Assembly (NCBI GenBank): GCA_947456815.1
Contig: CANGTL010000002.1
Location: 1 to 64,000, forward strand
Origin: Flavobacteriaceae bacterium
GTDB taxonomy: Bacteria > Bacteroidota > Bacteroidia > Flavobacteriales > Flavobacteriaceae
DNA: 64,000 nucleotides
Direction of reading: 5' to 3'
Shown: in pieces, positions 11,289 to 20,874 of the stretch
How positions within the stretch are numbered: the stretch's first letter is position 1
Layout: each line of letters begins with the position of its first letter
The notes under the pieces: generated by a model
What the model saw: the letters and a program-made list of their open reading frames with translations, nothing else
Told to the model about the DNA's origin: nothing
Database searches by the model: none
Made by a program: the position numbers and the translations under genes

Positions 11289-11834
11289 ATGAAGAGTCTA
11301 TATAAAATAGCATTTTTAGTTTGTGTATCGGTTGCGGTTTCATCTTGTAAAGACAATTTGAATCCAAATTACCAATACATGCCAAACATGTATGAATCGG
11401 TAGCTTACGAGACCTACTCCGAATCAAATGCTTTCAAAAACGGTAAAGAAGGACAATTGCCAGCAGAAGGGTCAATCAATAGAGGTTTTGAAGTCTATGA
11501 TTACCCAAATTCAACTGCGGGATATGACGCTGCTAAAGCTAATTTAAAATCGCCTTTAGATTCGACTTCAGTAAACATGGATAAAGCAAAAGAATTATAT
11601 GAGATCTATTGTGCCATCTGTCACGGAAATGCAGGTGACGGAAAGGGAAAATTAGTAACGCAAGGGAAATATCTGGGAGTGCCTAATTACAAAGACAGAC
11701 CAATTACTGAAGGAAGTGTTTTTCACGTACAACAATTTGGACTTAATGCTATGGGTTCTTATGCTAATCAAATGAGCAAAGAAGAGCGTTGGTTGGTAAC
11801 CGCCTACGTGATGAAACTTAAAAGCGAATTATAA
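11289..11834 (+). CDS. actE: Alternative complex III subunit ActE, monoheme cytochrome c lipoprotein
   Basis: Lipobox-like ...VSVAVSSC; YCAICHGNAGDGKG heme motif; act gene order. Confidence 0.93.
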   Translation: MKSLYKIAFLVCVSVAVSSCKDNLNPNYQYMPNMYESVAYETYSESNAFKNGKEGQLPAEGSINRGFEVYDYPNSTAGYDAAKANLKSPLDSTSVNMDKAKELYEIYCAICHGNAGDGKGKLVTQGKYLGVPNYKDRPITEGSVFHVQQFGLNAMGSYANQMSKEERWLVTAYVMKLKSEL

Positions 11835-11861
11835 TTGTAAAATAAACTGATCTTAATAGAT

Positions 11862-13340
11862 ATGTATACATTTTCAAGTAAATTAAAAACATTCTCTTTC
11901 ATCCTAATTATTCTAGGAATTCTCGGAATTGGATATGGTTTTTTAACTGCACCTAAAAATATTGAAGAAGTTGAAAAAATTCTTGCTGCTAATGAGCATG
12001 GTGGACATCATGTAGAAGCAGGTCATGCAGCAGAAGTGAATGGCCATGCGAAAGCTGAAGCACACGCTGCGGCTGAAGTTGTAGCAGAAGAACCAGCTGT
12101 AGCTGAAGTTGTAAAAGATACAACTGCTTCAGACACTACAAAAGTAGTAGAAACGGTTGCAGCGCCAACTGAAACTCATAAAGAGGTGAAACCTACAAAA
12201 GAAGTTAGCGAAGAAGAGGCTCATAAAGAGCATCAAGCACATCTAGAGCACGTATTGCATCAATTGCAAAATAAGCCATGGTCTGCTTTATATGTTGCTT
12301 GTATATTTTTCATGCTAATTACAATGGGAGTACTTGCTTTCTACGCCATTCAACAAGTAGCACAAGCGGGCTGGTCTCCAGTGCTGTTTAGAGTGATGCA
12401 AGGAATTACCGCTTATTTGCCAGTTGGATCGGTAATATTTTTTATTTTGTTATTAATGGCCGGATTTCACTTCAATCATCTATTCCCTTGGTTAGATCCT
12501 GAAGTCGTGGCGCACGACAAATTAATACAAAACAAATCGGGTTATTTGAACTTTCCATTTTGGATTATTAGAGCGGCTATTTTCTTATTAGGATGGAATT
12601 TATACCGTTACTTCTCAAGAAAAAATTGTTTGGCTCAAGATGAGTCTAACGATAACAGTTACTACAAAAAGAATTTCAATATCTCGGCAATGTTTTTAGT
12701 TTTCTTTATCGTAACTGAATCTATTATGTCATGGGATTGGATTATGTCACTCGACCCGCATTGGTTTAGTACTTTGTTTGGATGGTACGTATTCGCAAGT
12801 TTCTTCGTAAGCGGAATTACCACGATTTGTATGATAACTTTATATTTGAAATCGGTTGGTTATTTAGAACATGTAAATACAAGTCATATTCACGATTTAG
12901 CAAAATTTATGTTCGGTATTAGTGTGTTCTGGACTTACTTATGGTTCTCTCAGTTTATGTTGATCTGGTATGCCAATATTCCAGAAGAGGTAACTTACTT
13001 CGTACAACGAATCGAAGACTATAATCTTCCATTTTTTGGGGCTGTTGTGATGAACTTTGTCTTCCCAATTTTGATTCTTATCAATACCGACTTTAAGAGA
13101 ATTACTTGGGTATTAGTAATGGCGGGAACTGTAATCTTACTAGGACATTATATAGATTTCTTTAATATGATCATGCCAGCAACGGTCGGAGACCAATGGT
13201 TTATAGGCGCTTCTGAATTAGGATCTATCTCTTTCTTCCTTGGATTATTTATTTTTGTAGTCTTCAGTGCCTTGACAAAAGCGCCATTGTTGCCGAAACG
13301 AAATCCATACATTGAAGAAAGTAAACATTTTCATTATTAA
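11862..13340 (+). CDS. actF: Alternative complex III subunit ActF, quinol:cytochrome c oxidoreductase membrane subunit
   Basis: 492 aa polytopic protein in act gene order with a long His/Ala/Glu-rich region after the first TM. Confidence 0.92.
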   Translation: MYTFSSKLKTFSFILIILGILGIGYGFLTAPKNIEEVEKILAANEHGGHHVEAGHAAEVNGHAKAEAHAAAEVVAEEPAVAEVVKDTTASDTTKVVETVAAPTETHKEVKPTKEVSEEEAHKEHQAHLEHVLHQLQNKPWSALYVACIFFMLITMGVLAFYAIQQVAQAGWSPVLFRVMQGITAYLPVGSVIFFILLLMAGFHFNHLFPWLDPEVVAHDKLIQNKSGYLNFPFWIIRAAIFLLGWNLYRYFSRKNCLAQDESNDNSYYKKNFNISAMFLVFFIVTESIMSWDWIMSLDPHWFSTLFGWYVFASFFVSGITTICMITLYLKSVGYLEHVNTSHIHDLAKFMFGISVFWTYLWFSQFMLIWYANIPEEVTYFVQRIEDYNLPFFGAVVMNFVFPILILINTDFKRITWVLVMAGTVILLGHYIDFFNMIMPATVGDQWFIGASELGSISFFLGLFIFVVFSALTKAPLLPKRNPYIEESKHFHY

Positions 13341-13359
13341 TATTTAAAGTAAAAAACAG

Positions 13360-14520
13360 ATGACAAGTTTGTTGGTAATTATAGTTTTATTGTTATTATC
13401 GGTTGCATTATGGCAATTGACGAAGATATTTGATTTATCGCAGGTCGGCTCATCAAAAAACAGTTCCGGTATTGCAGATGATAATGACAATAATGTACAA
13501 GGTTATTTGATGTTTGGGTTTCTAGCATTTATTTATATTTTCACGATCTATGGTTTGATGAAATGGGGTGGTTTGGTTTTACATACTCCTGCATCAGCGC
13601 ACGGAGGTGAAGTAGATAGCTTGATGAATATTACATGGGTTGTAATTTTCTTCGTTCAAGCGGTTACTCAAGCACTATTGTACTACTTTGGATTTAAGTA
13701 CAGAGGAAGAAAGGATCAAACCGCACTATATTTTTCGGATAATAATAAACTAGAAGTAATCTGGAGCGTTATCCCAGCCATTGTATTAGCAGGATTGATT
13801 CTTTACGGATTGTATGCATGGTCAGATATTATGTTTATCGACGAAGATGAAGAAGTAATAGAAATTGAAATTTATGCACAACAGTTTAATTGGAAAGCAC
13901 GATATTCTGGAGAGGATAATGTATTAGGTAAAGCGAATGTTCGTTACATAGAAGGCGTAAATAGCGTAGGTGTCGATCCATCTGATCCAAATTCTCAGGA
14001 CGACAAAGTTGTTACAGAATTACATTTACCAAAAGGAAAAAAAATTCATTTCAAAATACGATCACAAGATGTGTTGCATTCAATGTATATGCCGCACTTT
14101 AGAGCTCAGATGAACTGCGTTCCTGGTATGGTAACTGAATTTGCTTTCACACCAATTTACACTTCAGATGAATATCGTAATTTGCCTTTCATGATTGAAA
14201 AAGTAAATAATATTAATAGTATCAGAACTAAGAAAAGTGCGGAATTAGTTGCAGATGGGAAGCCTGCACTTGATCCTTATACTTTTGATTTCTTACTTCT
14301 CTGCAATAAAATTTGTGGTGCATCCCATTATAACATGCAAATGAAAATTGTGGTAGATTCGCCAGAAGACTATAAAAAATGGTTGCAAGATAAGGCAACT
14401 ATTAAAGAGGAGTTGAAAGCTGAAGCAGCAGCGGCAATTGGGGAGACAGGTTCAAAAGAAAAAGATACTACCGTTGCAGTGGCCACAGATAAAATGATGG
14501 CTCAAGTAGAGAAAAAATAA
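13360..14520 (+). CDS. Cytochrome c oxidase subunit II
   Basis: CuA-site motif CNKICGASHYNM (CxxxCxxxHxxM), two N-terminal TMs, QQFNWKARY; directly upstream of subunit I. Confidence 0.96.
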   Translation: MTSLLVIIVLLLLSVALWQLTKIFDLSQVGSSKNSSGIADDNDNNVQGYLMFGFLAFIYIFTIYGLMKWGGLVLHTPASAHGGEVDSLMNITWVVIFFVQAVTQALLYYFGFKYRGRKDQTALYFSDNNKLEVIWSVIPAIVLAGLILYGLYAWSDIMFIDEDEEVIEIEIYAQQFNWKARYSGEDNVLGKANVRYIEGVNSVGVDPSDPNSQDDKVVTELHLPKGKKIHFKIRSQDVLHSMYMPHFRAQMNCVPGMVTEFAFTPIYTSDEYRNLPFMIEKVNNINSIRTKKSAELVADGKPALDPYTFDFLLLCNKICGASHYNMQMKIVVDSPEDYKKWLQDKATIKEELKAEAAAAIGETGSKEKDTTVAVATDKMMAQVEKK

Positions 14521-14547
14521 ATAAAAATTTAATAAAGCACACATATT

Positions 14548-16344
14548 ATGTCAGCAGAAGCTCTAGATCACGGACACGATCATGAACATGAACATCACCA
14601 TAAAGACACCTTCATCACTAAATACATATTTAGTATTGATCATAAAATGATTGCAAGACAATACCTTATTACAGGTATTATAATGGGGGTTATTGGCGTC
14701 GCAATTTCTATTTTATTTAGATTGCAGTTGGCTTGGCCAGAAGAGTCATTCAAGGTTCTTAATTTTTTTCTAGGAGATTCCTACGCGCCGAACGGTGTAT
14801 TATTAAATGATAGATATTTAGCATTAGTTACGATACATGGTACCATCATGGTGTTCTTTGTACTAACTGCGGCTTTGAGCGGTACATTCAGTAACTTGTT
14901 AATTCCGCTGCAAATTGGAGCGCGAGATATGGCTTCGGGATTCCTGAATATGGTTTCTTATTGGTTGTTTTTCTTGTCTAGCGTTTTGATGGTTGCCTCA
15001 CTATTTGTGGAGTCAGGTCCTGCTTCTGCTGGATGGACAATTTACCCGCCACTTAGTGCATTGCCGCAAGCTATTGCGGGTTCTGGGGCTGGTATGACAT
15101 TATGGTTGGTTTCTATGGCGGTCTTTATTGCATCTTCATTAATGGGTTCATTAAATTATATCGTAACCGTTATTAATTTACGGACAAAAGGAATGTCATT
15201 CACTAGATTGCCGCTTACGATATGGGCGTTCTTTATTACTGCGGTTATCGGAGTTATTTCTTTCCCGGTTCTTTTGTCAGCAGCATTGTTACTAATAATG
15301 GATAGAAGTTTCGGAACCTCATTCTTCCTATCAGATATTTACATCGCAGGTGAAGTATTACATTATCAAGGTGGTTCACCAGTATTATTCGAGCATTTAT
15401 TCTGGTTCCTTGGACACCCAGAGGTTTATATCATTCTATTGCCAGCTTTAGGTATTACATCGGAAGTAATTGCAACCAATTCTCGTAAACCAATCTTTGG
15501 TTACAGAGCGATGATTATGTCAATTATTGCTATTGCTTTCCTATCAACGATTGTTTGGGGTCACCATATGTTTATGTCAGGAATGAATCCATTCTTAGGA
15601 TCTGTGTTTACATTTACAACACTTTTGATTGCGATTCCTTCGGCAGTAAAAGCCTTCAATTATATCACGACACTTTGGAAAGGTAACCTACAGCTAAATC
15701 CAGCGATGTTATTTTCAATCGGATTGGTTTCTACTTTTATTACAGGTGGTTTAACTGGAATTATTCTTGGAGATAGTACACTCGATATCAACGTGCATGA
15801 TACATACTTCGTTGTAGCGCATTTCCACTTGGTAATGGGAATCTCGGCACTTTATGGAATGTTCGCCGGAATCTACCACTGGTATCCAAAAATGTGGAAG
15901 AGAATGATGAACAAAAACCTTGGATACATTCACTTCTGGGTCACAGCTGTTTGTGCTTATGGAGTTTTCTTCCCAATGCACTTTATCGGTCTAGCGGGTT
16001 TACCAAGACGTTATTACACCAACACAAATTTCCCATTATTTGATGATTTAGCAAATGTCAATGTTATTATCACCATGTTCGCAATTGTTGGAGGAGCTTT
16101 CCAATTGGTGTTCTTATGGAACTTCTTCTATAGTATTTTCTACGGTAAGAAAACTATTCAAAACCCTTGGAAATCAAACACATTAGAATGGACTGCGCCA
16201 ATTGAACATATTCATGGAAACTGGCATGGAGAAATTCCTCACGTATACAGATGGCCTTATGATTACAGCAAACCTGGACATGAGGATGATTTTGTACCGC
16301 AAAATGTACCAATGAAAGAAGGAGAAGAACAACTTCACCACTAA
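14548..16344 (+). CDS. Cytochrome c oxidase subunit I
   Basis: 598 aa heme-copper oxidase (WFLGHPEVYIILLPALGI; HDTYFVVAHFHLVMG); His-rich N-terminus HGHDHEHEHHHKD. Confidence 0.98.
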   Translation: MSAEALDHGHDHEHEHHHKDTFITKYIFSIDHKMIARQYLITGIIMGVIGVAISILFRLQLAWPEESFKVLNFFLGDSYAPNGVLLNDRYLALVTIHGTIMVFFVLTAALSGTFSNLLIPLQIGARDMASGFLNMVSYWLFFLSSVLMVASLFVESGPASAGWTIYPPLSALPQAIAGSGAGMTLWLVSMAVFIASSLMGSLNYIVTVINLRTKGMSFTRLPLTIWAFFITAVIGVISFPVLLSAALLLIMDRSFGTSFFLSDIYIAGEVLHYQGGSPVLFEHLFWFLGHPEVYIILLPALGITSEVIATNSRKPIFGYRAMIMSIIAIAFLSTIVWGHHMFMSGMNPFLGSVFTFTTLLIAIPSAVKAFNYITTLWKGNLQLNPAMLFSIGLVSTFITGGLTGIILGDSTLDINVHDTYFVVAHFHLVMGISALYGMFAGIYHWYPKMWKRMMNKNLGYIHFWVTAVCAYGVFFPMHFIGLAGLPRRYYTNTNFPLFDDLANVNVIITMFAIVGGAFQLVFLWNFFYSIFYGKKTIQNPWKSNTLEWTAPIEHIHGNWHGEIPHVYRWPYDYSKPGHEDDFVPQNVPMKEGEEQLHH

Positions 16345-16360
16345 ACAAGATAATATTGCT

Positions 16361-16392
16361 AAAAATGCCTTTCCTCATCGAAAGGCATTTTT
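16361..16392 (+). terminator. Rho-independent terminator of the act-cox operon
   Basis: aaaaatgcctttcctcatcgaaaggcattttt hairpin 17 bp after the cox1 stop. Confidence 0.85.
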
Positions 16393-16425
16393 ATTTTAGG
16401 CAAACTATTTCCCTATATTTGTAAC

Positions 16426-17448
16426 ATGAATGAGAATTTAGACCCAACCAATTTCAATTACAATTCCGAAGAACTAGATCTCGAAAAGAAATTGAGACCA
16501 CTCTCCTTTGAAGATTTTTCCGGTCAAGATCAAGTATTAGACAACCTCAAAGTATTTGTGGAAGCCGCCAATCAAAGAAACGAAGCCTTAGATCACACCT
16601 TATTTCACGGCCCACCAGGTTTAGGGAAAACAACTTTGGCGAATATACTCGCTAATGAACTTGGCGTTGGAATCAAAATCACCTCAGGACCAGTTCTTGA
16701 CAAGCCTGGCGACTTAGCAGGGCTACTAACCAACCTCGAGGACAGAGATGTGCTTTTTATAGACGAAATCCACCGATTAAGTCCAATCGTAGAAGAATAT
16801 CTTTACTCTGCCATGGAGGACTTTAAAATCGATATTATGATTGAGTCTGGACCGAACGCTAGAACAGTCCAAATCAATCTCAATCCATTTACACTGGTCG
16901 GAGCAACAACACGTTCTGGCTTACTTACTGCTCCAATGCGCGCGCGTTTCGGAATCCAAAGCCGATTGCAATATTACACCACCGAACTACTCACAACCAT
17001 CGTGCAACGAAGTTCATCGATTCTCAAAATGCCCATCACCATGGAAGCCGCCATCGAAATTGCAGGTAGAAGTCGAGGAACGCCTAGAATTGCCAATGCA
17101 CTTTTGCGTCGTGTTCGTGATTTTGCACAAATCAAAGGCAACGGAAAAATCGATATCGAAATCGCGCGCTATGCCCTAAAAGCACTGCATGTAGATGCCC
17201 ACGGTCTCGACGAAATGGACAATAAAATACTGACAACTATCATCGATAAATTCAAAGGCGGACCAGTCGGATTATCTACTTTGGCGACTGCCGTTTCCGA
17301 AAGCAGCGAAACCATCGAGGAAGTCTACGAGCCGTTTTTAATACAAGAAGGTTTCATCATGCGAACGCCACGTGGACGTGAAGTGACAGAGAAAGCATAC
17401 AAACATCTCGGGAAAATTAAAACTAATATCCAAGGCGGATTGTTTTAG
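16426..17448 (+). CDS. ruvB: Holliday junction branch migration DNA helicase RuvB
   Basis: [20 protein letters not shown] Walker [10 protein letters not shown] Walker B; RuvB C-terminal wHTH ([37 protein letters not shown]). Confidence 0.98.
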   Translation: MNENLDPTNFNYNSEELDLEKKLRPLSFEDFSGQDQVLDNLKVFVEAANQRNEALDHTLFHGPPGLGKTTLANILANELGVGIKITSGPVLDKPGDLAGLLTNLEDRDVLFIDEIHRLSPIVEEYLYSAMEDFKIDIMIESGPNARTVQINLNPFTLVGATTRSGLLTAPMRARFGIQSRLQYYTTELLTTIVQRSSSILKMPITMEAAIEIAGRSRGTPRIANALLRRVRDFAQIKGNGKIDIEIARYALKALHVDAHGLDEMDNKILTTIIDKFKGGPVGLSTLATAVSESSETIEEVYEPFLIQEGFIMRTPRGREVTEKAYKHLGKIKTNIQGGLF

Positions 17449-17580
17449 GGCATTACCACGCCGAAAAAGGCGCGGTCGGGCTTTGCGCACTCGCTTTTTT
17501 TGTTTTGTCACCCCGAGCGCAGTCGAGGGGCTATTTCTAAAACAAAAAAGAGCTCAAACAATTGCTGCAATCCCTAATGC
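17448..17580. repeat. Composite intergenic repeat between ruvB and queG
   Basis: Complementary-looking ends gggcattacc...ctaatgc; internal ctttttttgtttt / aaaacaaaaaag arms flank a second block, gtcaccccgagcgcagtcgaggggctatttct, with its own palindromic core. Confidence 0.65.
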
Positions 17581-17598
17581 GAAACAGAATGTAACGAC

Positions 17599-18525
17599 GT
17601 GATTGATAACAAATCCAAATACACCGCCTTCATCAAATCCGAAGCAAAACGTCTCGGATTCCTTTCGTGCGGTATTTCTAAATCGGGATTTCTTGAAGAA
17701 GAAGCACCGCGACTAGAGAAATGGCTCAACCAAAACCAACACGGGCAGATGTCGTATATGGAGAACCACTTCGACAAACGACTCAATCCCAATCTTCTCG
17801 TCGAAGATGCCAAAAGTGTAGTTTCATTATTACTCAACTATTATCCTTCGGAAACCCAAATCGACGATACTTATAAGATTTCGAAATACGCTTACGGTCA
17901 AGACTATCATTTCGTCATCAAAGAAAAATTAAAGGAACTGTTGTCTTCCATTCAAGAGAATATTGGCGAAGTTTCGGGTCGCGCCTTCGTCGATTGTGCT
18001 CCAGTACTCGACAAAGCCTGGGCGGCCAAAAGCGGTCTCGGCTGGATGGGCAAAAACACCAACTTAATAACTAAAACGATTGGCTCGTTCTATTTCATTG
18101 CAGAACTCATCATCGATTTGGAACTAGAGTATGATTTCGCCACAACAGATCATTGTGGCACTTGTACAGCCTGTATTGACGCTTGCCCAACAGAAGCAAT
18201 CGTAGCACCTTATATTGTAGACGGCAGTAAATGTATTTCGTATTTCACCATCGAACTCAAAGACAATATCCCAACCGAAATGAAAGGCAAGTTCAACGAC
18301 TGGGCTTTTGGTTGCGACATTTGTCAAGATGTTTGCCCATGGAACAAATTCTCAAAGTCTCATCAAGAACCGCTTTTCAATGCTAATCTCGATTTACTCT
18401 CTTTCAGTAAGAAAGATTGGGAGGAAATCACCGAAGAAACGTTTCAAAAAGTTTTCAAAAACTCTGCAGTCAAACGTACTAAGTTCGATGGGTTAACTAG
18501 AAACATAAGTTTTTTAAAAGGTTAA
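17599..18525 (+). CDS. queG: Epoxyqueuosine reductase QueG
   Basis: 308 aa with [18 protein letters not shown] and [11 protein letters not shown] Fe-S clusters; GTG start. Confidence 0.95.
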   Translation: MIDNKSKYTAFIKSEAKRLGFLSCGISKSGFLEEEAPRLEKWLNQNQHGQMSYMENHFDKRLNPNLLVEDAKSVVSLLLNYYPSETQIDDTYKISKYAYGQDYHFVIKEKLKELLSSIQENIGEVSGRAFVDCAPVLDKAWAAKSGLGWMGKNTNLITKTIGSFYFIAELIIDLELEYDFATTDHCGTCTACIDACPTEAIVAPYIVDGSKCISYFTIELKDNIPTEMKGKFNDWAFGCDICQDVCPWNKFSKSHQEPLFNANLDLLSFSKKDWEEITEETFQKVFKNSAVKRTKFDGLTRNISFLKG

Positions 18526-18533
18526 TTTCGCAG

Positions 18534-19421
18534 ATGATGAAACGCTTTTCTATACTCATTGTAGTAATATCAGGGTTATTTTTCCTAAAAGGGAATGCAC
18601 AACCTTACACAGACATTACTAATTTTAGTTATCAGTATTTTTCAGGCGTAAACAGAAGTAACGCAGCCATAGATAATACAACAGAGATTTATTCACTAGG
18701 TATGTTTCTGCCCAAAGAATTGAAAAACGGCAATACCTTATTATTTCGAATCAATACGGAATTAATACAAGCTACTGTTTCGCCCAGACTTGCAAAAACA
18801 GCTAACGTATCGAGTATTTCATTTCCGATAGGTTATCAATGGATTTCGGAAAACAAAAAATGGAAATCAGTTCTAATCGGTATTCCTAAACTGGCAAGTG
18901 ATTTTGAAGAGTCGATAGACAGCAAAGATATTCAATATGGTATCGTGTTTGTCGAGAACTATAAATTGAAAGACAAATTGCAGATCAAAGCCGGATTTTA
19001 TTTTAATAGAGAAGTTTTTGGAAATTTTTTTGTTCCTCTTATTGGAATTGACTGGAAGCCTTCAGACCGTTGCCGGTTTTTCGGAATATTGCCAACAAAT
19101 TATAAAATCGAATATGCAATCAGTAAGAAGAAATGGTATACGGGTCTAAATTTTAAGGCATTTACAAGATCTTTTCAATTTTCGGAAGTTGGAAAAAATG
19201 ACTATATTCGATTTGATGAAGTTGTATTGAAAAGTTTTATTGAGTATTATTGCTTTAATAATTTTGTTGCATATGCTGAGATTGGCCGGTCGCTAGGAAA
19301 TTCACCATTGCGATACAAATCTGATACAAATGAAATATCCAATTCAACTTTAACCTTTTCTCCTGTAAAAAATTATTTAATATTCTCGTTTGGTTTTGCC
19401 TATCGTATACGAAATGAATAG
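18534..19421 (+). CDS. Secreted outer-membrane beta-barrel-like protein (DUF6268-like)
   Basis: Signal peptide MKRFSILIVVISGLFFLKGNAQ; alternating beta-strand pattern; terminal aromatic-rich FSFGFAYRIRNE. Confidence 0.6.
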   Translation: MMKRFSILIVVISGLFFLKGNAQPYTDITNFSYQYFSGVNRSNAAIDNTTEIYSLGMFLPKELKNGNTLLFRINTELIQATVSPRLAKTANVSSISFPIGYQWISENKKWKSVLIGIPKLASDFEESIDSKDIQYGIVFVENYKLKDKLQIKAGFYFNREVFGNFFVPLIGIDWKPSDRCRFFGILPTNYKIEYAISKKKWYTGLNFKAFTRSFQFSEVGKNDYIRFDEVVLKSFIEYYCFNNFVAYAEIGRSLGNSPLRYKSDTNEISNSTLTFSPVKNYLIFSFGFAYRIRNE

Positions 19422-19449
19422 TATTTTTTCAAACTTTAATAATGTAAAA

Positions 19450-20121
19450 ATGTCAAAAAAAATTATTAGAATTTTAATTCATCCCTTATTCATATATTTA
19501 ATAATTTCATTACTAGAGTGTAAACCCTATATATCTCACATCAATAAAACTATTTATAATGAAATGCCAAAAGTAGGTGATAATTTTTCAACACTAAATG
19601 AGCAAATGGTATATTATTACAATGGTAAAGGCAAATATTTGTATTCTTCATCTGAATGTTACTTTGAATTAGGTAATCCTTCTTGGTCTACAAGTTATAA
19701 AGAGGGAGGAATAAAAACCATTAGTGTGGCAATTGCAAATAAGATACCGTTACTCGGAGATATGTGTAATCAAAGTAAAAATGTTCCCAAAAAAGAAAAG
19801 CCAAAATCTCTTGACAGATTCTTTTCTTTCAATTATTTAATAGATAATTTTTCTAACGTATCGCATGTTTTATTTTATGTCCTTTTAGCATTTTCTACAA
19901 TTTTTGAATTTTATACTAAAAGAAATAAATATTGGTTTGCTTTATTAGTATGTTTTATTGGTGGTGGACTTCTGGAAATTATTCAACAGTATTTTATTGT
20001 TGGAAGAACAGCTTCTTTGGAAGACCAAATGTTAAATATGATTGGAGCAATTATTGGAATAATCCTTTTTTATATTTTAGATCGACTTAAATTTATTGCG
20101 AAAGTTCATAATATGATATAA
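19450..20121 (+). CDS. VanZ-like family protein with extra N-terminal region
   Basis: C-terminal VanZ-like signature GGGLLEIIQQYFIVGRTASLEDQMLNMIGAIIGIILF with TM helices. Start at ATG 19450 preferred over 19390, which overlaps the upstream gene. Confidence 0.65.
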   Translation: MSKKIIRILIHPLFIYLIISLLECKPYISHINKTIYNEMPKVGDNFSTLNEQMVYYYNGKGKYLYSSSECYFELGNPSWSTSYKEGGIKTISVAIANKIPLLGDMCNQSKNVPKKEKPKSLDRFFSFNYLIDNFSNVSHVLFYVLLAFSTIFEFYTKRNKYWFALLVCFIGGGLLEIIQQYFIVGRTASLEDQMLNMIGAIIGIILFYILDRLKFIAKVHNMI

Positions 20122-20152
20122 AAAAACCCGATTATTTCTAATCGGGTTTTTT
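20121..20152. terminator. Rho-independent terminator hairpin
   Basis: aaaaaacccgattatttctaatcgggtttttt; lies next to a tRNA 3'-end fragment. Confidence 0.85.
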
Positions 20153-20176
20153 GTGGTACCTCCGGGAATCGAACCA
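20153..20176 (-). pseudogene. Truncated tRNA-Phe 3' end (att-like duplicate)
   Basis: gtggtacctccgggaatcgaacca matches 22/24 of gtggtacctccagggatcgaacca at the 3' end of the intact tRNA-Phe (21508-21531), same orientation. Confidence 0.75.
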
Positions 20177-20183
20177 ACTATTG

Positions 20184-20672
20184 CTATTTAATCAGATAAT
20201 AATGTGCGAATGCTTTAAATAATGCAAGAATCATCGCCTTGTCTAAGGTTGAACCTATCGATTCGAAAGACTTGTCAAGCAATGTTTTGTTGCCTATTGG
20301 AAAACCAAACCAATAGGTTTTATTCCATACTTTTGAAAGTGCATTACAAACATAACCAACTAAAACGTTCTCATTGTTAACGACTTTGTAGATTGGGATC
20401 AACTTGATGTGGTATGCACCATCCACGTATAAAATCTCATTCCCGACGGCATACCCTTTTTTTATATCGAGCCCGCTTGCTAGTTGTATTTGGTAGCCTT
20501 TTGTGATGTAATTGTATTCTTCCTCAGTAGTGATACTGGTTTTCTCTGACACCAAATTGGTTTTTTCCGTTGCTGCCGGCGCCTTGTCAGAAGTTGTACT
20601 ATTTTTAGTTTGTGCAAAAGAAATATTGGTAATCATTAGGAATAACGCAATGGTGCATTTCAGTTTTTTCAT
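20184..20672 (-). CDS. Small secreted protein of unknown function
   Basis: 162 aa with signal peptide MKKLKCTIALFLMITNISFAQ; lies inside the tRNA-Phe-flanked interval; no family recognised. Confidence 0.55.
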   Translation of the reverse strand: MKKLKCTIALFLMITNISFAQTKNSTTSDKAPAATEKTNLVSEKTSITTEEEYNYITKGYQIQLASGLDIKKGYAVGNEILYVDGAYHIKLIPIYKVVNNENVLVGYVCNALSKVWNKTYWFGFPIGNKTLLDKSFESIGSTLDKAMILALFKAFAHYYLIK

Positions 20673-20874
20673 ATTAAGTTATTTACTTTGTTATTATATT
20701 TTTCAAATTTAATGTTTAAAATTAAATAAATCTTTTTTACAATATTTTTTTTATACTAGTAGAGAGTTGTAACCGATAATCGGACTGTTTACCACAAGAA
20801 TACGTAAAGTTATAATTACCAATAATGTAACAAATTTGGAGATCTCATCTCCATAAATTTCGCTGGCCGGAAAG

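Noticed and set aside
17448-17580. CRISPR-like or riboswitch interpretation of the ruvB-queG intergenic block
   Set aside because: There is no regularly spaced direct repeat, and its features better fit a composite interspersed repeat.
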